From NCBI GenBank assembly GCA_023256475.1, contig JAGDXP010000024.1:267-64266 (forward strand): a stretch of DNA of 64,000 nucleotides, written 5' to 3'. The stretch's first letter is position 1. Every line of letters starts with the position of its first letter. The position numbers and the translations under genes were made by a program. Positions 37,874-48,938 of the stretch are shown here, piece after piece. The notes under the pieces are model-generated. The model was not told where the DNA came from. It was given only the letters and a program-made list of their open reading frames with translations, and did no database searches. The DNA comes from Thermoplasmata archaeon (GTDB taxonomy: Archaea; Thermoplasmatota; Thermoplasmata; Thermoplasmatales; GCA-001856825).

Positions 37874-39018
37874 ACAGGAATATAATTTTGGTGGTGGGCA
37901 GCAGGGCTCTTCTGAGCTTCAGTTATGGTATTTTGAACATTGTCATTAGTATTTACCTTCATGATATAGGATTCTCAACATTATCCATAGGTGAAATATT
38001 AGGAACTGCTATACTGATCAGCGCAATCCTGTCCTTTTTGCTAGCCATGTTTGCGGACCATTTAGGCAGGAAGTATGTGTTGACTTTGCTATTTGGTGCC
38101 TTTTCTCTATCTGTAACTGGCTTCTTTTCAACTAAAGATCCAGTGCTACTTTCAATTTTCGCAGGTATAGGAAGCTTCACAGGGTCTGGCGGTGGGCCCA
38201 TAGGGTCAGGTGGGCCATTCGGCGCCATACAGACTGCCTTATTGACGGAATTTTCACAAAAGGAAAATTTTGTAAAATATCTTTCTTGGGCTTCCACCAT
38301 TGGCATATTGTCTACCGCATTGGGCTCATTGACCCTTGGAATTTATGAAAAAATTGGATTGAGACTTGAAACCATCTATTTCATCATTTCCATATTAGGG
38401 GTAGTTTCCCTGGTTCTAATGATGTTTTTAAAAGACAACGGATTGAGGAGCCGCAAGATAATACCCATCAAATCCTGGAAAAATATCGTAAAATTATCTA
38501 TTCCAACCATTCCAGGTGGAGTGGGTGGAGGTCTCATAATTCCCATATTCTCATTATGGCTCCATTTAAGGTTCAATCTAAGTATTTCAATGATAGGTTA
38601 CATTTTCTTCATTTCAAACTTATTTGTTATTTTAACCATGCTCATATTTGCATATTCAAAATTCTCCCAAATTAAAACCATTATATACACCAGGATAATT
38701 TCATCCTTAGCCTTGATTTTGCTTGCCCTCTCTCCCGTACTTATTCTGTCAATTTTTCTATTCATCCTTAGGAATTCTCTACAAATGGGTGCGATACCTA
38801 TAAGGCAGTCCTTCTCCATGAGCATAGTTGATGAGACCGAAAGGGCCACTACATCTGGAGCTACCTCCATGGTGAGGACTGGATTCACATCAATTTCTCC
38901 ACCCTTCGCCGGAGAATTATTACAAATTAACCTTGATCTACCTCCATTAATCGGCGGATTGATCTCGTTGTTCGATCCAATACTTTACTATAAACTGTTC
39001 AAGAACAAATTGAATTGA
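37870..39018 (+). CDS. MFS transporter
   Basis: About 10-12 TM segments, ADHLGRKYVLTLLFG. Confidence 0.85.
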   Translation: MNRNIILVVGSRALLSFSYGILNIVISIYLHDIGFSTLSIGEILGTAILISAILSFLLAMFADHLGRKYVLTLLFGAFSLSVTGFFSTKDPVLLSIFAGIGSFTGSGGGPIGSGGPFGAIQTALLTEFSQKENFVKYLSWASTIGILSTALGSLTLGIYEKIGLRLETIYFIISILGVVSLVLMMFLKDNGLRSRKIIPIKSWKNIVKLSIPTIPGGVGGGLIIPIFSLWLHLRFNLSISMIGYIFFISNLFVILTMLIFAYSKFSQIKTIIYTRIISSLALILLALSPVLILSIFLFILRNSLQMGAIPIRQSFSMSIVDETERATTSGATSMVRTGFTSISPPFAGELLQINLDLPPLIGGLISLFDPILYYKLFKNKLN

Positions 39019-39404
39019 TGTGATTATTCGAAATAAGAGAATTCATTATTTTTCATGAGGTTCGATACCTTATTTTAATGAGAGATATCATTTTAAGAAG
39101 TAATTGATTGGAACGACAATCGAGCTTTTCAGACAAAATCTCTTCTAAGTTATTTTTCTTTCCATGGGAAAAACGAAATATAATTTCAATTTTATTTACT
39201 GCAATATGATTTATAAGGGGTTACACCCTTCTTATGCCTATATGAATTGTGGTGTTGGAACAATTGGAATTTAGCCACCATTTCTTTACAAAAATTTCGC
39301 TTGACAAATGTTCTTTTAACTATTTTTTATACATTTAACAAATTGTGATTGAGTTATAGAAAAGATTTAATATAGCGATTTCTAAATAATAATATTGAGG
39401 ACCA

Positions 39405-42400
39405 ATGAGGGCCAATTTCGCATTGGTTCTGTTGATTGCATTATTTGTATTGTCGCCGGTTAACATGGGAAATTCCGGCTATCATCATACTTCGTGGAAT
39501 CAAACCCATTATAAGGAAACCAATGGAAATTATGCAAATAATAGTACTATTTTCTACACTTTAGACCTCTGGAATGGCACATTAATAAATGGAAATTTTA
39601 TTAATACAACATATCAGTTGGATCCAGTTTTCGCACTTTATGACCAATTTAACAATTATCTGTACATTGCAGATTCTGGATCTGATACCATTAGCATAAT
39701 AAATTCCTCCAATGGACGTTTGGTTGGAGATATATCAGTTGGTAGATACCCCATATCCATGGCTTTAGATACCAGAAATAGGTTCCTCTATGTAGTTTGC
39801 GAAGTTTCTGACGAAATAGCAATAATAAATACTTCTACCAACCAAGTGGTAGGGAACATATCGGTAGGCTTATTTACTAATTCCATAGCTTATGATCCAA
39901 TAAATGACCTCCTTTTCGTTACAAGTTCATTCGGAGATAACGTTACTGCTATAAACCCCAACAATGGCCAGTCTCTTGTTTCACTTTCGGTTGGAAACGA
40001 TCCGCAATGGATAACTTTCGTTCCATACCATGATTCGTTATATGTCTCCAATTATGGATCAAATACCGTTTCAGTAATAAATATCACTTCGGTATCTGGT
40101 TACCTTCAGTTTAATGTGAGCAATAACATTCCTGTGCTCCCTGGGCCTACTGCAATAGCCTATGATTCAATGAACAATTCTTTGTATGTCGCAGACTCCT
40201 TATCAGATTATGTGAGCATTATTAATGTAACCTCCAATTCTCTGGTTGAAAACTTACAGGTAGGTCCATCTCCAGATGGGATTGGCTATGACCCGATTAA
40301 TAATTTTATATACGTATCTGATGGTGCCTCAGCGACTGTAAATTTGATTAATGCCACAAACAATCAGATAGAGGGAAATATAAGTGTAGGCAGCCACCCT
40401 ACAAGTTTGACTTTTTCCTATTCAACGGGGAATATGTACGTTGCAAATGAATATTCCTATAACATTTCCATAATAAATGCACATGAAAATAGCGTTGTTG
40501 GTTCCATATCCCTGGGATATTATCCTACTTCAATGGCATATGATCCTCTAAACGGTGAGATATATGTTGCCATGATGGGGGCAAATTTCATTCTAACTGT
40601 AAATGCCACCAACTTTACAGTTTACAAGAAGATCTATGTTGGTTATGGCCCAAATTATGTTTATTATAACAATTATACTCGTGAAATATACGTATCAAAT
40701 GGAATAAGTGGAAACGTAACCGTGCTAAATGCAACAAATAACCAAGTTGTATCATCCATCAAAGTGGGTTCAGGAGCTTTTGGAATTACCTATGACCCCG
40801 TTAACAAATATCTCTATGTAGCCAACCTCTGGTCTGACAACATCTCTATAATAAATTCCCTTACAGATCAGACTGTTGGATCAATAAATGACTATGTCGC
40901 ACCCAATCCACTTATGATAGGGATGGAACCAGAGAACCTAATATATGATCCTGAAAATGGTTACATATACGTTGCAAATTTCCGTGCTAATTTTCTGACC
41001 CTGATAAATTCTACTACAAATCAATATTTCTCACTGATCACTGTTGGCATAGGCCCAGATAACCTTCTCCTAGATCCCTACAATGGATTGGTCTATGTAA
41101 CAAACTATGAGTCCAATAACGTTACCGTTCTAAATGGTACCAGCTTAAATTCCATAATTAATGTTGGAAATAACCCTTATGGGATGGCAATTTATGGAAA
41201 ATCAAACTATCTGTTTGTGACAAACTCAGGGTCCAACAATATAACCGTTATAAATACCACCGATGAAGAAATTAGTGGAACAATTAAGGTAGGCATTGAT
41301 CCACAGGGCTTGGTATACGATGTGAAAAATGGCTATTTATTTGTTGCAAATGAGATGACTGGAACTATAAGCATAATAAAAATTAATAAAATAACTGGGA
41401 AAAATTATGCGGTGGTTTTCAATGAGCGCGGTCTACCATATGGGTCGCAATGGTACGTATCAATTAACGGAACTACTAAGTTCACCCAGCAGCAAAGCAT
41501 TATCTTCTACGAGCCCAATGGGACATATTCCTATGAGGCTGGAACTTATGCCCCTCAAGTTACAATGATCACTGGATCTCTGATTATTAGTGGTAAATCC
41601 ACTGTAATAAATATAACATTCACCTACTCATCTACCTCCTCCACCAATAAGTATCCAGTTAGATTTGAGGAATACGGTCTTCCATACAACACTACTTGGA
41701 GTGTTACGCTCAATGGAATAACATTATCATCTCAGAATTCCACCATAACATTCCTGGAAACCAATGGTACTTACAGTTTCCAAGTTGGGGTTCCTGTGGG
41801 ATATAAAGCATCCCCGTCATCAGGCACTGTGGATGTGAATGGGCAAAGTGTCACAATAAATGTATATTTTACCAGGCCCTTATACAATGTAGTTTTTATT
41901 GAGAAAAATCTACCAAATAATGAAACATGGGGTGTTATATTTAACGGCACGGAGAAAACTAGCAATTCAAGTTCCATCTCATTCCTCGTTCCCAATGGAT
42001 CTTATGAATTCAGAATAATCGGACCTTCAAATTATTCTGCAAGTCCATCCTCAGGAAACATTACTGTGAGTGGGTCCAATTTTACCCAGACTATATATTT
42101 CTCATTAAAATATGCAACAATAATCTTTATTGTTAGTGGGCTTCCCAGCAATTCTTCATGGTCAGTAAACTTTGCTGGGACTGTAAAATCATCCACCTCC
42201 AATATCATAACATTTAATGTTACACCTGGCACATATAATTATTCGGTAATGCTTCCCAATGGGTTCACGGCAAACAACCTGCAAGGTTCAGTTATAGCAA
42301 ACAGTTCTAAAATCATCATAAACATAAATGCTCAAAGGATTGTTACAGTTACATCGAAACAAACCGGCAGTGCAGGAGTGGAAATAATTGAAGTTTCTGC

Positions 42401-42473
42401 CCTAGTTGGAATGGTATTGGTAATAGCTGTTTTTATCTATATTACCAGAATAATTAGAAAGGGAAAGAAATAG
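39405..42473 (+). CDS. Large surface protein: YVTN-type beta-propeller plus four PEGA-like repeats and C-terminal TM anchor
   Basis: Many 'LYVAN...S(D/N)(T/N)(I/V)(S/T)(I/V)IN...V.G.I.VG..P' repeats (42-45 aa), then four GLPxxxxWxVxxNG domains, terminal TM plus basic tail. Confidence 0.85.
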   Translation: MRANFALVLLIALFVLSPVNMGNSGYHHTSWNQTHYKETNGNYANNSTIFYTLDLWNGTLINGNFINTTYQLDPVFALYDQFNNYLYIADSGSDTISIINSSNGRLVGDISVGRYPISMALDTRNRFLYVVCEVSDEIAIINTSTNQVVGNISVGLFTNSIAYDPINDLLFVTSSFGDNVTAINPNNGQSLVSLSVGNDPQWITFVPYHDSLYVSNYGSNTVSVINITSVSGYLQFNVSNNIPVLPGPTAIAYDSMNNSLYVADSLSDYVSIINVTSNSLVENLQVGPSPDGIGYDPINNFIYVSDGASATVNLINATNNQIEGNISVGSHPTSLTFSYSTGNMYVANEYSYNISIINAHENSVVGSISLGYYPTSMAYDPLNGEIYVAMMGANFILTVNATNFTVYKKIYVGYGPNYVYYNNYTREIYVSNGISGNVTVLNATNNQVVSSIKVGSGAFGITYDPVNKYLYVANLWSDNISIINSLTDQTVGSINDYVAPNPLMIGMEPENLIYDPENGYIYVANFRANFLTLINSTTNQYFSLITVGIGPDNLLLDPYNGLVYVTNYESNNVTVLNGTSLNSIINVGNNPYGMAIYGKSNYLFVTNSGSNNITVINTTDEEISGTIKVGIDPQGLVYDVKNGYLFVANEMTGTISIIKINKITGKNYAVVFNERGLPYGSQWYVSINGTTKFTQQQSIIFYEPNGTYSYEAGTYAPQVTMITGSLIISGKSTVINITFTYSSTSSTNKYPVRFEEYGLPYNTTWSVTLNGITLSSQNSTITFLETNGTYSFQVGVPVGYKASPSSGTVDVNGQSVTINVYFTRPLYNVVFIEKNLPNNETWGVIFNGTEKTSNSSSISFLVPNGSYEFRIIGPSNYSASPSSGNITVSGSNFTQTIYFSLKYATIIFIVSGLPSNSSWSVNFAGTVKSSTSNIITFNVTPGTYNYSVMLPNGFTANNLQGSVIANSSKIIININAQRIVTVTSKQTGSAGVEIIEVSALVGMVLVIAVFIYITRIIRKGKK

Positions 42474-42531
42474 GAAAATGAGAAGAATGAATTTTTTAAT
42501 TAATTCTTTAATTGCCACATATGGAACAATA

Positions 42532-44025
42532 TCAGCTGCCCTTAAATATGTAATTATACCAGTCTTTCCTTACCTTGCCTGTAATATCGAAATAAACGTG
42601 CTTTATATATGTAAACTCCTCCAATGAATATGCGGAAAGTGATGCTCCATGACCGCTTTGCTTATAACCGGCCCATGGCATTTCAGATGGAACCACCACA
42701 TGTTCATTTATCCAAACCGTTCCAAACCTCAAATCCCTTGTAGCTCTTATGGCCCTTGTCACATCTTTAGTCCATACGGAAGCGCCTAGCCCATAAATAA
42801 CATCGTTAGCCCTCTTGATTACCTCCTGATAATCTTTAAATTTCAAAACTGTAAATACAGGGCCAAAAATCTCCTCCTTCACAATTGATGATTCTTCATT
42901 TTCTGTTTCAATAATTGCTGGAGACAAATAGAAACCGTTTTCATGCCCCTGAATTCTGGGCACAGTTCCTCCAGACAATATCCTTCCTCCTTCCTGTATA
43001 CCCAATTCAATGTATCTCTTTACCCTCTCCAAATGGCTCTTGGATATTAGTGGCCCTAAATCAGTGCCTTCATCAAATGGTGATCCTACCTTAACTTGCG
43101 CCAGCCTTTCGTTCAATCTTTTTATGAACTTATCATAGATGCTTTCATGAACATAATAACGTGTTGAATTGGCGCAGTCTTCACCATTGTTAATAAGCCC
43201 TCCCACTATGGCAGCTTCAACTGCACCGTCAACGTTCCCGTCCTCAAATACTATGAACGGAGCTTTGCCTCCCAGTTCAAGCGAAACCTTCTTGAGATTC
43301 GAAGAGGATAGCTCAGAAAGCCTCTTTCCTACCTCAGTGCTTCCAGTAAAGGCAATCATATCTACCTTTTTGCTTCTGGCTATTTCCTCTCCTATCTTGC
43401 TTCCTGGACCTGTAACTACATTAAATACCCCCTTTGGGATTCCTGACTTGTGAATTATTTCGGCAAGCATTAGAGTGGTAAGTGGGGTCCAGCTTGCCGG
43501 CTTTATAACAACTGTATTTCCCATGGCAATCGCGGGGAAAGCCCTCCAGACCACCATCATCAACGGATAATTCCATGGAGTAATCACACCCACAACACCT
43601 ATGGGTTCTCTCCTTACGGCGCTTGTTCCATCTGCAACATATTCACCCATAGATTTTCCTTCTATAACTCTGGCTGCTCCAGCTATGAATCTAATGTTGT
43701 CAATTGTATAAGGTACATCATAGTTCTTGACCTGTTTAATTGGCTTTCCTGTAATCAAGGTTTCCATCTTTACAAAATCATCAAATCTTTTTTCAATTTC
43801 TTCAGCTATCTTCAGTAGATACATGCTTCTATCCGCCGGCGTAAGATAGCTCCATCTTCCATCATCAAATGCATCTCTAGCCGAATCAATAGCAGAATTA
43901 AGATCTTCAACATCACCTTCCGGAACTGTTGCGATTGGTTCCCCCTTCGAGGGATCAAGTACTTGCATACGCTTACCTGACTTTGAATCTCTCCATTCAC
44001 CATCAATATACATTTTCCAATCCAC
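42532..44025 (-). CDS. Aldehyde dehydrogenase (NAD(P)-dependent)
   Basis: GVVGVITPWNYPL, FTGSTEVGKRL, LELGGKAPFIVF, NNGEDCANSTR. Confidence 0.93.
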   Translation of the reverse strand: MDWKMYIDGEWRDSKSGKRMQVLDPSKGEPIATVPEGDVEDLNSAIDSARDAFDDGRWSYLTPADRSMYLLKIAEEIEKRFDDFVKMETLITGKPIKQVKNYDVPYTIDNIRFIAGAARVIEGKSMGEYVADGTSAVRREPIGVVGVITPWNYPLMMVVWRAFPAIAMGNTVVIKPASWTPLTTLMLAEIIHKSGIPKGVFNVVTGPGSKIGEEIARSKKVDMIAFTGSTEVGKRLSELSSSNLKKVSLELGGKAPFIVFEDGNVDGAVEAAIVGGLINNGEDCANSTRYYVHESIYDKFIKRLNERLAQVKVGSPFDEGTDLGPLISKSHLERVKRYIELGIQEGGRILSGGTVPRIQGHENGFYLSPAIIETENEESSIVKEEIFGPVFTVLKFKDYQEVIKRANDVIYGLGASVWTKDVTRAIRATRDLRFGTVWINEHVVVPSEMPWAGYKQSGHGASLSAYSLEEFTYIKHVYFDITGKVRKDWYNYIFKGS

Positions 44026-44078
44026 TTTGCATCACCTTGGTTGATTCAATAAAAAATTAAAAAGAGATTGTTCATAAT

Positions 44079-45545
44079 CTATGCTTTTTGTTGAACGTTT
44101 TTAGATACATAACTCTCTCCCAATGTTCCATTATGGTGCTTTATTGCCACTACAATGGCTGCAATTATTGCGATGATAAACACTGCAATCAGTCCTCCAA
44201 AGTATGGTTCGGTTAAGCTGCTATAGCCCTCATAGAAAGCGTACACGAATAAGACCACACCCCCAGCTGGCGCCACAACTGAAATAAGGAAATTCCTTGG
44301 TGTTGTAACTTTCCTGCCTGATTTATGTAGATAGAATGCCAAGGCCAATTCTGGTATTATGTGGTGGATGAACCATAATGCTACGACCATGCTACCCGCT
44401 AGGAAAAGTGCATAGAAAGGACCCTGACTTACCCCATAAAAATGTATCATTAGGAGTTCAATGATTACTGTAACCAAAGATCCCGCTATGGCATTAAATA
44501 GTGCTGCATTGGTGGGAGACCCCTTACTGTTTACCTTTGTTAGGAACTCAGATCCTATGAATTTGTCCCTTCCCATTGCATACAGGAGCCTGGTGAAAGA
44601 CATCCCGGGAACAAAACCTCCAAAAGCCTGACCCAAAAGAGCCACAATGAAGAATAACCATCCCGCTGCCAGGCCAAGATATGGAATGTAGGCGGCCAAT
44701 CCTGGGCTAAGCTCAGATGAAAGGTTAGATGCGTGGGAGAGACCTATGGCTACTACCTCCGAGTACATTGCATATATCCCTATACCTGTGGAAATTAGGA
44801 CACCTACGATTATGGCTTTCCACACATTTTTAAACGATGCCTTTCCCTCCTCTGAGAAGAAGAGTGGAACTCCATATCCTGTATAGAAAAGGAACCCGGC
44901 AAGAATTACTCCCAGGAAGAGGCCCGAGAATCCACCTGGAGCAACATTTGGATTGAAGGCCTGGAGGCTGTTATAAGGAGTTTTTACTATAACATATGCA
45001 CCGTATGCTAGCAGTATTATAATTTGGATTACTCCTGAGAATATTATCCATTTGGCCGCAACTTTCAAATCTACTACTGAAACTATATACATTGCAACGA
45101 AGAATAATATTGAAATAAGCACGTAAATCCATGATGGCAGAATATAGCCATTGAGCAGATAGGTCAGGGAAGAATATATAACATAGGCAAAAGCTGTAGA
45201 TGTTAGCACATCAAAAAATAGGAAATATACAAGATTCATTAAAGATACAAACTTCCCCACAGCTTTTCCAAAACCAAGTTCAGTCAAGCCATAATAACCA
45301 CCTGCAAATGATGTAAGCCTAGCATATTCCAGAATGGGAATGCTCGCCAAAAGAATGAGAATTGCCCCAAATATTGGAACTAATGGCGCAGCAAAACCCG
45401 CATAGGTAACTGCCGCAGCTGCATTTGATACAGCCATGGCCATAGGATATATGGCTGCAACCGTCATAAAAGCCATTGACCAAAGGCCAACCTTATCCTT
45501 CGAAAGACCTCCAGAATTGGACATGGAATTGTAAACCCAGACCAT
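44079..45545 (-). CDS. APC-superfamily amino acid permease
   Basis: About 12 TM segments, LTSFAGGYYGLTELGFGKAVG. Confidence 0.88.
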   Translation of the reverse strand: MVWVYNSMSNSGGLSKDKVGLWSMAFMTVAAIYPMAMAVSNAAAAVTYAGFAAPLVPIFGAILILLASIPILEYARLTSFAGGYYGLTELGFGKAVGKFVSLMNLVYFLFFDVLTSTAFAYVIYSSLTYLLNGYILPSWIYVLISILFFVAMYIVSVVDLKVAAKWIIFSGVIQIIILLAYGAYVIVKTPYNSLQAFNPNVAPGGFSGLFLGVILAGFLFYTGYGVPLFFSEEGKASFKNVWKAIIVGVLISTGIGIYAMYSEVVAIGLSHASNLSSELSPGLAAYIPYLGLAAGWLFFIVALLGQAFGGFVPGMSFTRLLYAMGRDKFIGSEFLTKVNSKGSPTNAALFNAIAGSLVTVIIELLMIHFYGVSQGPFYALFLAGSMVVALWFIHHIIPELALAFYLHKSGRKVTTPRNFLISVVAPAGGVVLFVYAFYEGYSSLTEPYFGGLIAVFIIAIIAAIVVAIKHHNGTLGESYVSKNVQQKA

Positions 45546-45709
45546 ATAAATATTTTTTCAAGCTTTCAACTTTCGGAATAACTTTTCCAATTTATGACAT
45601 GTTAAAATTAAAAAAATTTGAGATTAATTAGTAATCTTTGTAAATGTTAATTACTTTAAATCCTGAAAATCAGAATATATAAAATAATAAAAAAGGGTTT
45701 ATTAATAGG

Positions 45710-46441
45710 TTGACTATCCTTAACGGTATGACTAATATTGGAAAAGAGACTAGGATAAGCAGGATTATAAAAAATGATGGCCATACGTTGATTTCTGCAC
45801 TGGATCATGGAGGAGAGGATGCCCTGGTAAAGGGGTTGGAAGACATGGGCAAGGTTCTTAATTCGGTGATAAGCGGAGGAGTGGATGCAGTACTGATCAA
45901 TGAAGGCATTCTATTGAAATATCACCAAATCATAGTCACAAGGGTACCGGTGGTACTCAACATTCCCTTTGATCAGGATTTTGTAAAATTTGCTGTATCG
46001 TTGGGTGCAGATGCCATCAAAACCACATATTTCGGTGAAGTGCCCTTAAGGATTGAAATTGCCGACAAAATGCGCAAAATTGCAAAAGCCTCGGAGGAAT
46101 ATGGAATTCCTTACATTAACGAATTCATACCTTTGGAAAATGGCGTACCTTCCAACAATACAGAACTTGTATCCAGAGGTGCCAGGGCTGCCGCAGAATA
46201 TGGTGCGGATATAGTTAAAACTTCTTTTGTCAAAAATTTCAATGAAGTTGTCAAATCCTCCCCCGTACCTGTAATAATAGCAGGTGGAGACCCATCCGGC
46301 GGTGACATATTTAGTGCAATGAGAGAAGTCATAAGGTCAGGAGGTGCAGGAGGGGCCATAGGTAGAAGCATATTCCAGTCGAGCAACATAGAACGGACTG
46401 TTAAAGAGTTAGTTAAAATAGTACACGGTGGTGGACCTTGA
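45710..46441 (+). CDS. DhnA/LsrF-like class I aldolase
   Basis: LISALDHGGEDALVKGLE, VVLNIPFD, GADIVKTSFVKNF, PVIIAGGDPSGGDIF...GGAIGRSIFQS. Confidence 0.85.
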   Translation: MTILNGMTNIGKETRISRIIKNDGHTLISALDHGGEDALVKGLEDMGKVLNSVISGGVDAVLINEGILLKYHQIIVTRVPVVLNIPFDQDFVKFAVSLGADAIKTTYFGEVPLRIEIADKMRKIAKASEEYGIPYINEFIPLENGVPSNNTELVSRGARAAAEYGADIVKTSFVKNFNEVVKSSPVPVIIAGGDPSGGDIFSAMREVIRSGGAGGAIGRSIFQSSNIERTVKELVKIVHGGGP

Positions 46442-47463
46442 AGGCAGCAGTTTTCAATGGTCCTTCCAATATTGAAATAACAGAAATTGAGATTCCTAAA
46501 CCAAATCCTGATGAGCTTCTCATAAAAAATATAAGGATAGGAATTTGCCCAACTGATTTAAGGTACTATAAAGGTCTAAGGAAAGAATCAACATATGACA
46601 ATCCCATGTTTACTACTGGGGTTAACACCTATGGACTTTCGGGTCATGAGGTAATTGGTGAAGTGGTTGGGATGGGTAATGAAGTGAGGGGTTTCGAGAT
46701 TGGAGATATAGTAACACATGAAACCTTCACATATTGTGGACAATGCAAATATTGCAATGAAGGGCTAATAAATCTATGTGAAAATAAAAAGGATATTGCC
46801 AGGGGGTACTCTGAATACTATAAAGTTCCTTACAAATTTGCCTATAAATTCTCTAAAAGCGTGGATCCAAAATTCGGAGCTTTTGCAGAACCACTTGCAG
46901 TGGTGATACACGCTGTGAAAAAGGTACCTCAGAAGAAACTTGCAATTATTGGTGCCGGGCCTATGGGTATGCTGATGGCTCTCTATTCAAAGCATATAGG
47001 CAAGGATGTTGTTGTAATAGAAATCAAGAAAAACAGATATGAATTTGCAAGATCATTGGGAATAAATGCATTACCCCCAGATATATCCGCAGACCCATCC
47101 AAGGTTAAGGAATTCCTCCATGAGGGAATATATGGAGTAATATCATCCATTGGAGGAAGGGGTGCCATAGAAAATGCAATATCAGTTGCATCTGATTCTG
47201 CTCCAATAGTGATATTTGGAGGCACATATCCCCCTGACTCCATCCCACTGGATCTGAACTCAATCCATTATTCTGAAAAAATAATTACAGGTTCCACTGA
47301 CCATACTAGGGAAGACATGAAGGAATCCATGGAATTAATTGAGAAAAAAGCTCTCCCGTTGGATAAGCTTGTTACCAAAGAATTCGAATTCCCCGATCTT
47401 GTAAATGCATTCAATGCTGCATTAAATGGAGAGGAGATGAAAATTCAGGTAATTTTTAGGTAA
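46438..47463 (+). CDS. Zinc-dependent MDR alcohol/polyol dehydrogenase
   Basis: GHEVIGEVVGMGNEVRGFEIGDIV, CGQCKYCNEGLINLC, IIGAGPMGMLM. Confidence 0.9.
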   Translation: MKAAVFNGPSNIEITEIEIPKPNPDELLIKNIRIGICPTDLRYYKGLRKESTYDNPMFTTGVNTYGLSGHEVIGEVVGMGNEVRGFEIGDIVTHETFTYCGQCKYCNEGLINLCENKKDIARGYSEYYKVPYKFAYKFSKSVDPKFGAFAEPLAVVIHAVKKVPQKKLAIIGAGPMGMLMALYSKHIGKDVVVIEIKKNRYEFARSLGINALPPDISADPSKVKEFLHEGIYGVISSIGGRGAIENAISVASDSAPIVIFGGTYPPDSIPLDLNSIHYSEKIITGSTDHTREDMKESMELIEKKALPLDKLVTKEFEFPDLVNAFNAALNGEEMKIQVIFR

Positions 47464-47465
47464 TT

Positions 47466-48920
47466 ATGAAGTATTACATTGGTATTGATATAGGATCAAC
47501 GTCAACAAAAGGAATTTTAATGGATAGGGACAGGAATATAATTAAAAAAGACAGCAGAATACATGAATTGAAGGTTGTTGATGGCAGGTCAGAAACATGG
47601 GCTGAGCATTTTTTCCAGGAATCTATGGAAATAATTGGAGAGCTAATACAAAAGGGAAATATATTTCCAGGTGACATTGAAGCCATAAGCTTTTCTGGAT
47701 TTGAATCAGTCAGCTTTGTGGGCAGAGAAGGAATGGAAGTACATCCAACTATGACCTATCTCGATAGCAGGTCAGAGCCATTGGCCACAGAATTCACAAA
47801 ATTGATGGACCCAGAAGAATTGTTCTTCAAGACAAAAAACAGGGCAAGCTCCATATTTGAAGGGTATAAGGCAATGTACGCAGTAAAAAGAATTAGAGTT
47901 CCTTTGAAACAAATCAAATTGCTTGATGTGGCTCATTATTCAATCTTTAGGTTGACTGGAAAATATGTATTGGATCATACTTCGGCAATGTTATTTGCCC
48001 CATTCTATAACCCTTCCATATCTGATTGGGATCAAGAGATTATAGAGGTTGCAAATTTAGATCCCTGCATGTTTCCAGACATTATGGAATCCTATGAAAT
48101 TGCTGGAACAGTTAGCAAAGATTCTTCAGAAAAATTCAATTTGTCAAAAAATACCATAGTAACTGCTGGTGCTCAAGATGCATATGCATCATTGCTGGCC
48201 GATGGTGTTCTGGATAATGGCGAATCTTCATTCATATATGCAACATCAGGTGTTTACGATGTTGTACATGATGGAACTAGATTTGACCACATCTTCGCAA
48301 ACACCAGGCATATAATACCAGGCAGGTACGTGTCCGAAGCTGCAATGTATAACGCAGGTTCCCTTCTCAATTGGTTCGGTAAGATTACAAGAAAAAATTT
48401 AAGCAGATTGGATTCAGCCATAGAAGATAAAAATAGGCCAGGTAAAATCATTAGCCTCCCTTTCTTTACTGGAGAAAGAGCACCCATCTGGAACAACAAG
48501 TTGAGAGGTTCCTTCTTCAATGTGGACTTTTCAGACAATATCTACGATTTTTATCTGTCACTGATGGAGGGGGTAGGATACTGGTTGAGGTACACCATTG
48601 AGAAGTTCAATTCCATCGACATATTCCCAAAGAGCATTGTGGCAGGAGGTGGTGGCTCAAAGAGTAACATTTGGACGCAGATTGTTTCCGATATAGTGGG
48701 GTTGCCGCAAGAGATCAAGGTGAGCGAGGGGGCAGCACAGGGAGATGCATTTATTTCATTGTATTCTTCCGGTGGAATGAACAGTTTCAATGAAATTAAA
48801 GATTTCACAAAAATAAGGAAAAAAGTTACGCCTAATCAGAAGCTCAACGAAGCCTATGGAGAAAATTTTAACCTCTTCAAAAAACTTCTAGATATTTCAA
48901 TATCTGAAATATACAGTTGA
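47466..48920 (+). CDS. FGGY-family carbohydrate kinase
   Basis: YIGIDIGSTSTKGILMDRD, TAGAQDAYASLLADGVL, VAGGGGSKSNIWTQIVSDIVGLP. Confidence 0.9.
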   Translation: MKYYIGIDIGSTSTKGILMDRDRNIIKKDSRIHELKVVDGRSETWAEHFFQESMEIIGELIQKGNIFPGDIEAISFSGFESVSFVGREGMEVHPTMTYLDSRSEPLATEFTKLMDPEELFFKTKNRASSIFEGYKAMYAVKRIRVPLKQIKLLDVAHYSIFRLTGKYVLDHTSAMLFAPFYNPSISDWDQEIIEVANLDPCMFPDIMESYEIAGTVSKDSSEKFNLSKNTIVTAGAQDAYASLLADGVLDNGESSFIYATSGVYDVVHDGTRFDHIFANTRHIIPGRYVSEAAMYNAGSLLNWFGKITRKNLSRLDSAIEDKNRPGKIISLPFFTGERAPIWNNKLRGSFFNVDFSDNIYDFYLSLMEGVGYWLRYTIEKFNSIDIFPKSIVAGGGGSKSNIWTQIVSDIVGLPQEIKVSEGAAQGDAFISLYSSGGMNSFNEIKDFTKIRKKVTPNQKLNEAYGENFNLFKKLLDISISEIYS

Positions 48921-48938
48921 AAAAATAGAGTAGCTCAT

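Noticed and set aside
37959-38306. 115-aa minus ORF rich in Pro/Met
   Set aside because: Antisense to the MFS transporter on the plus strand. Composition is typical of shadow ORFs.
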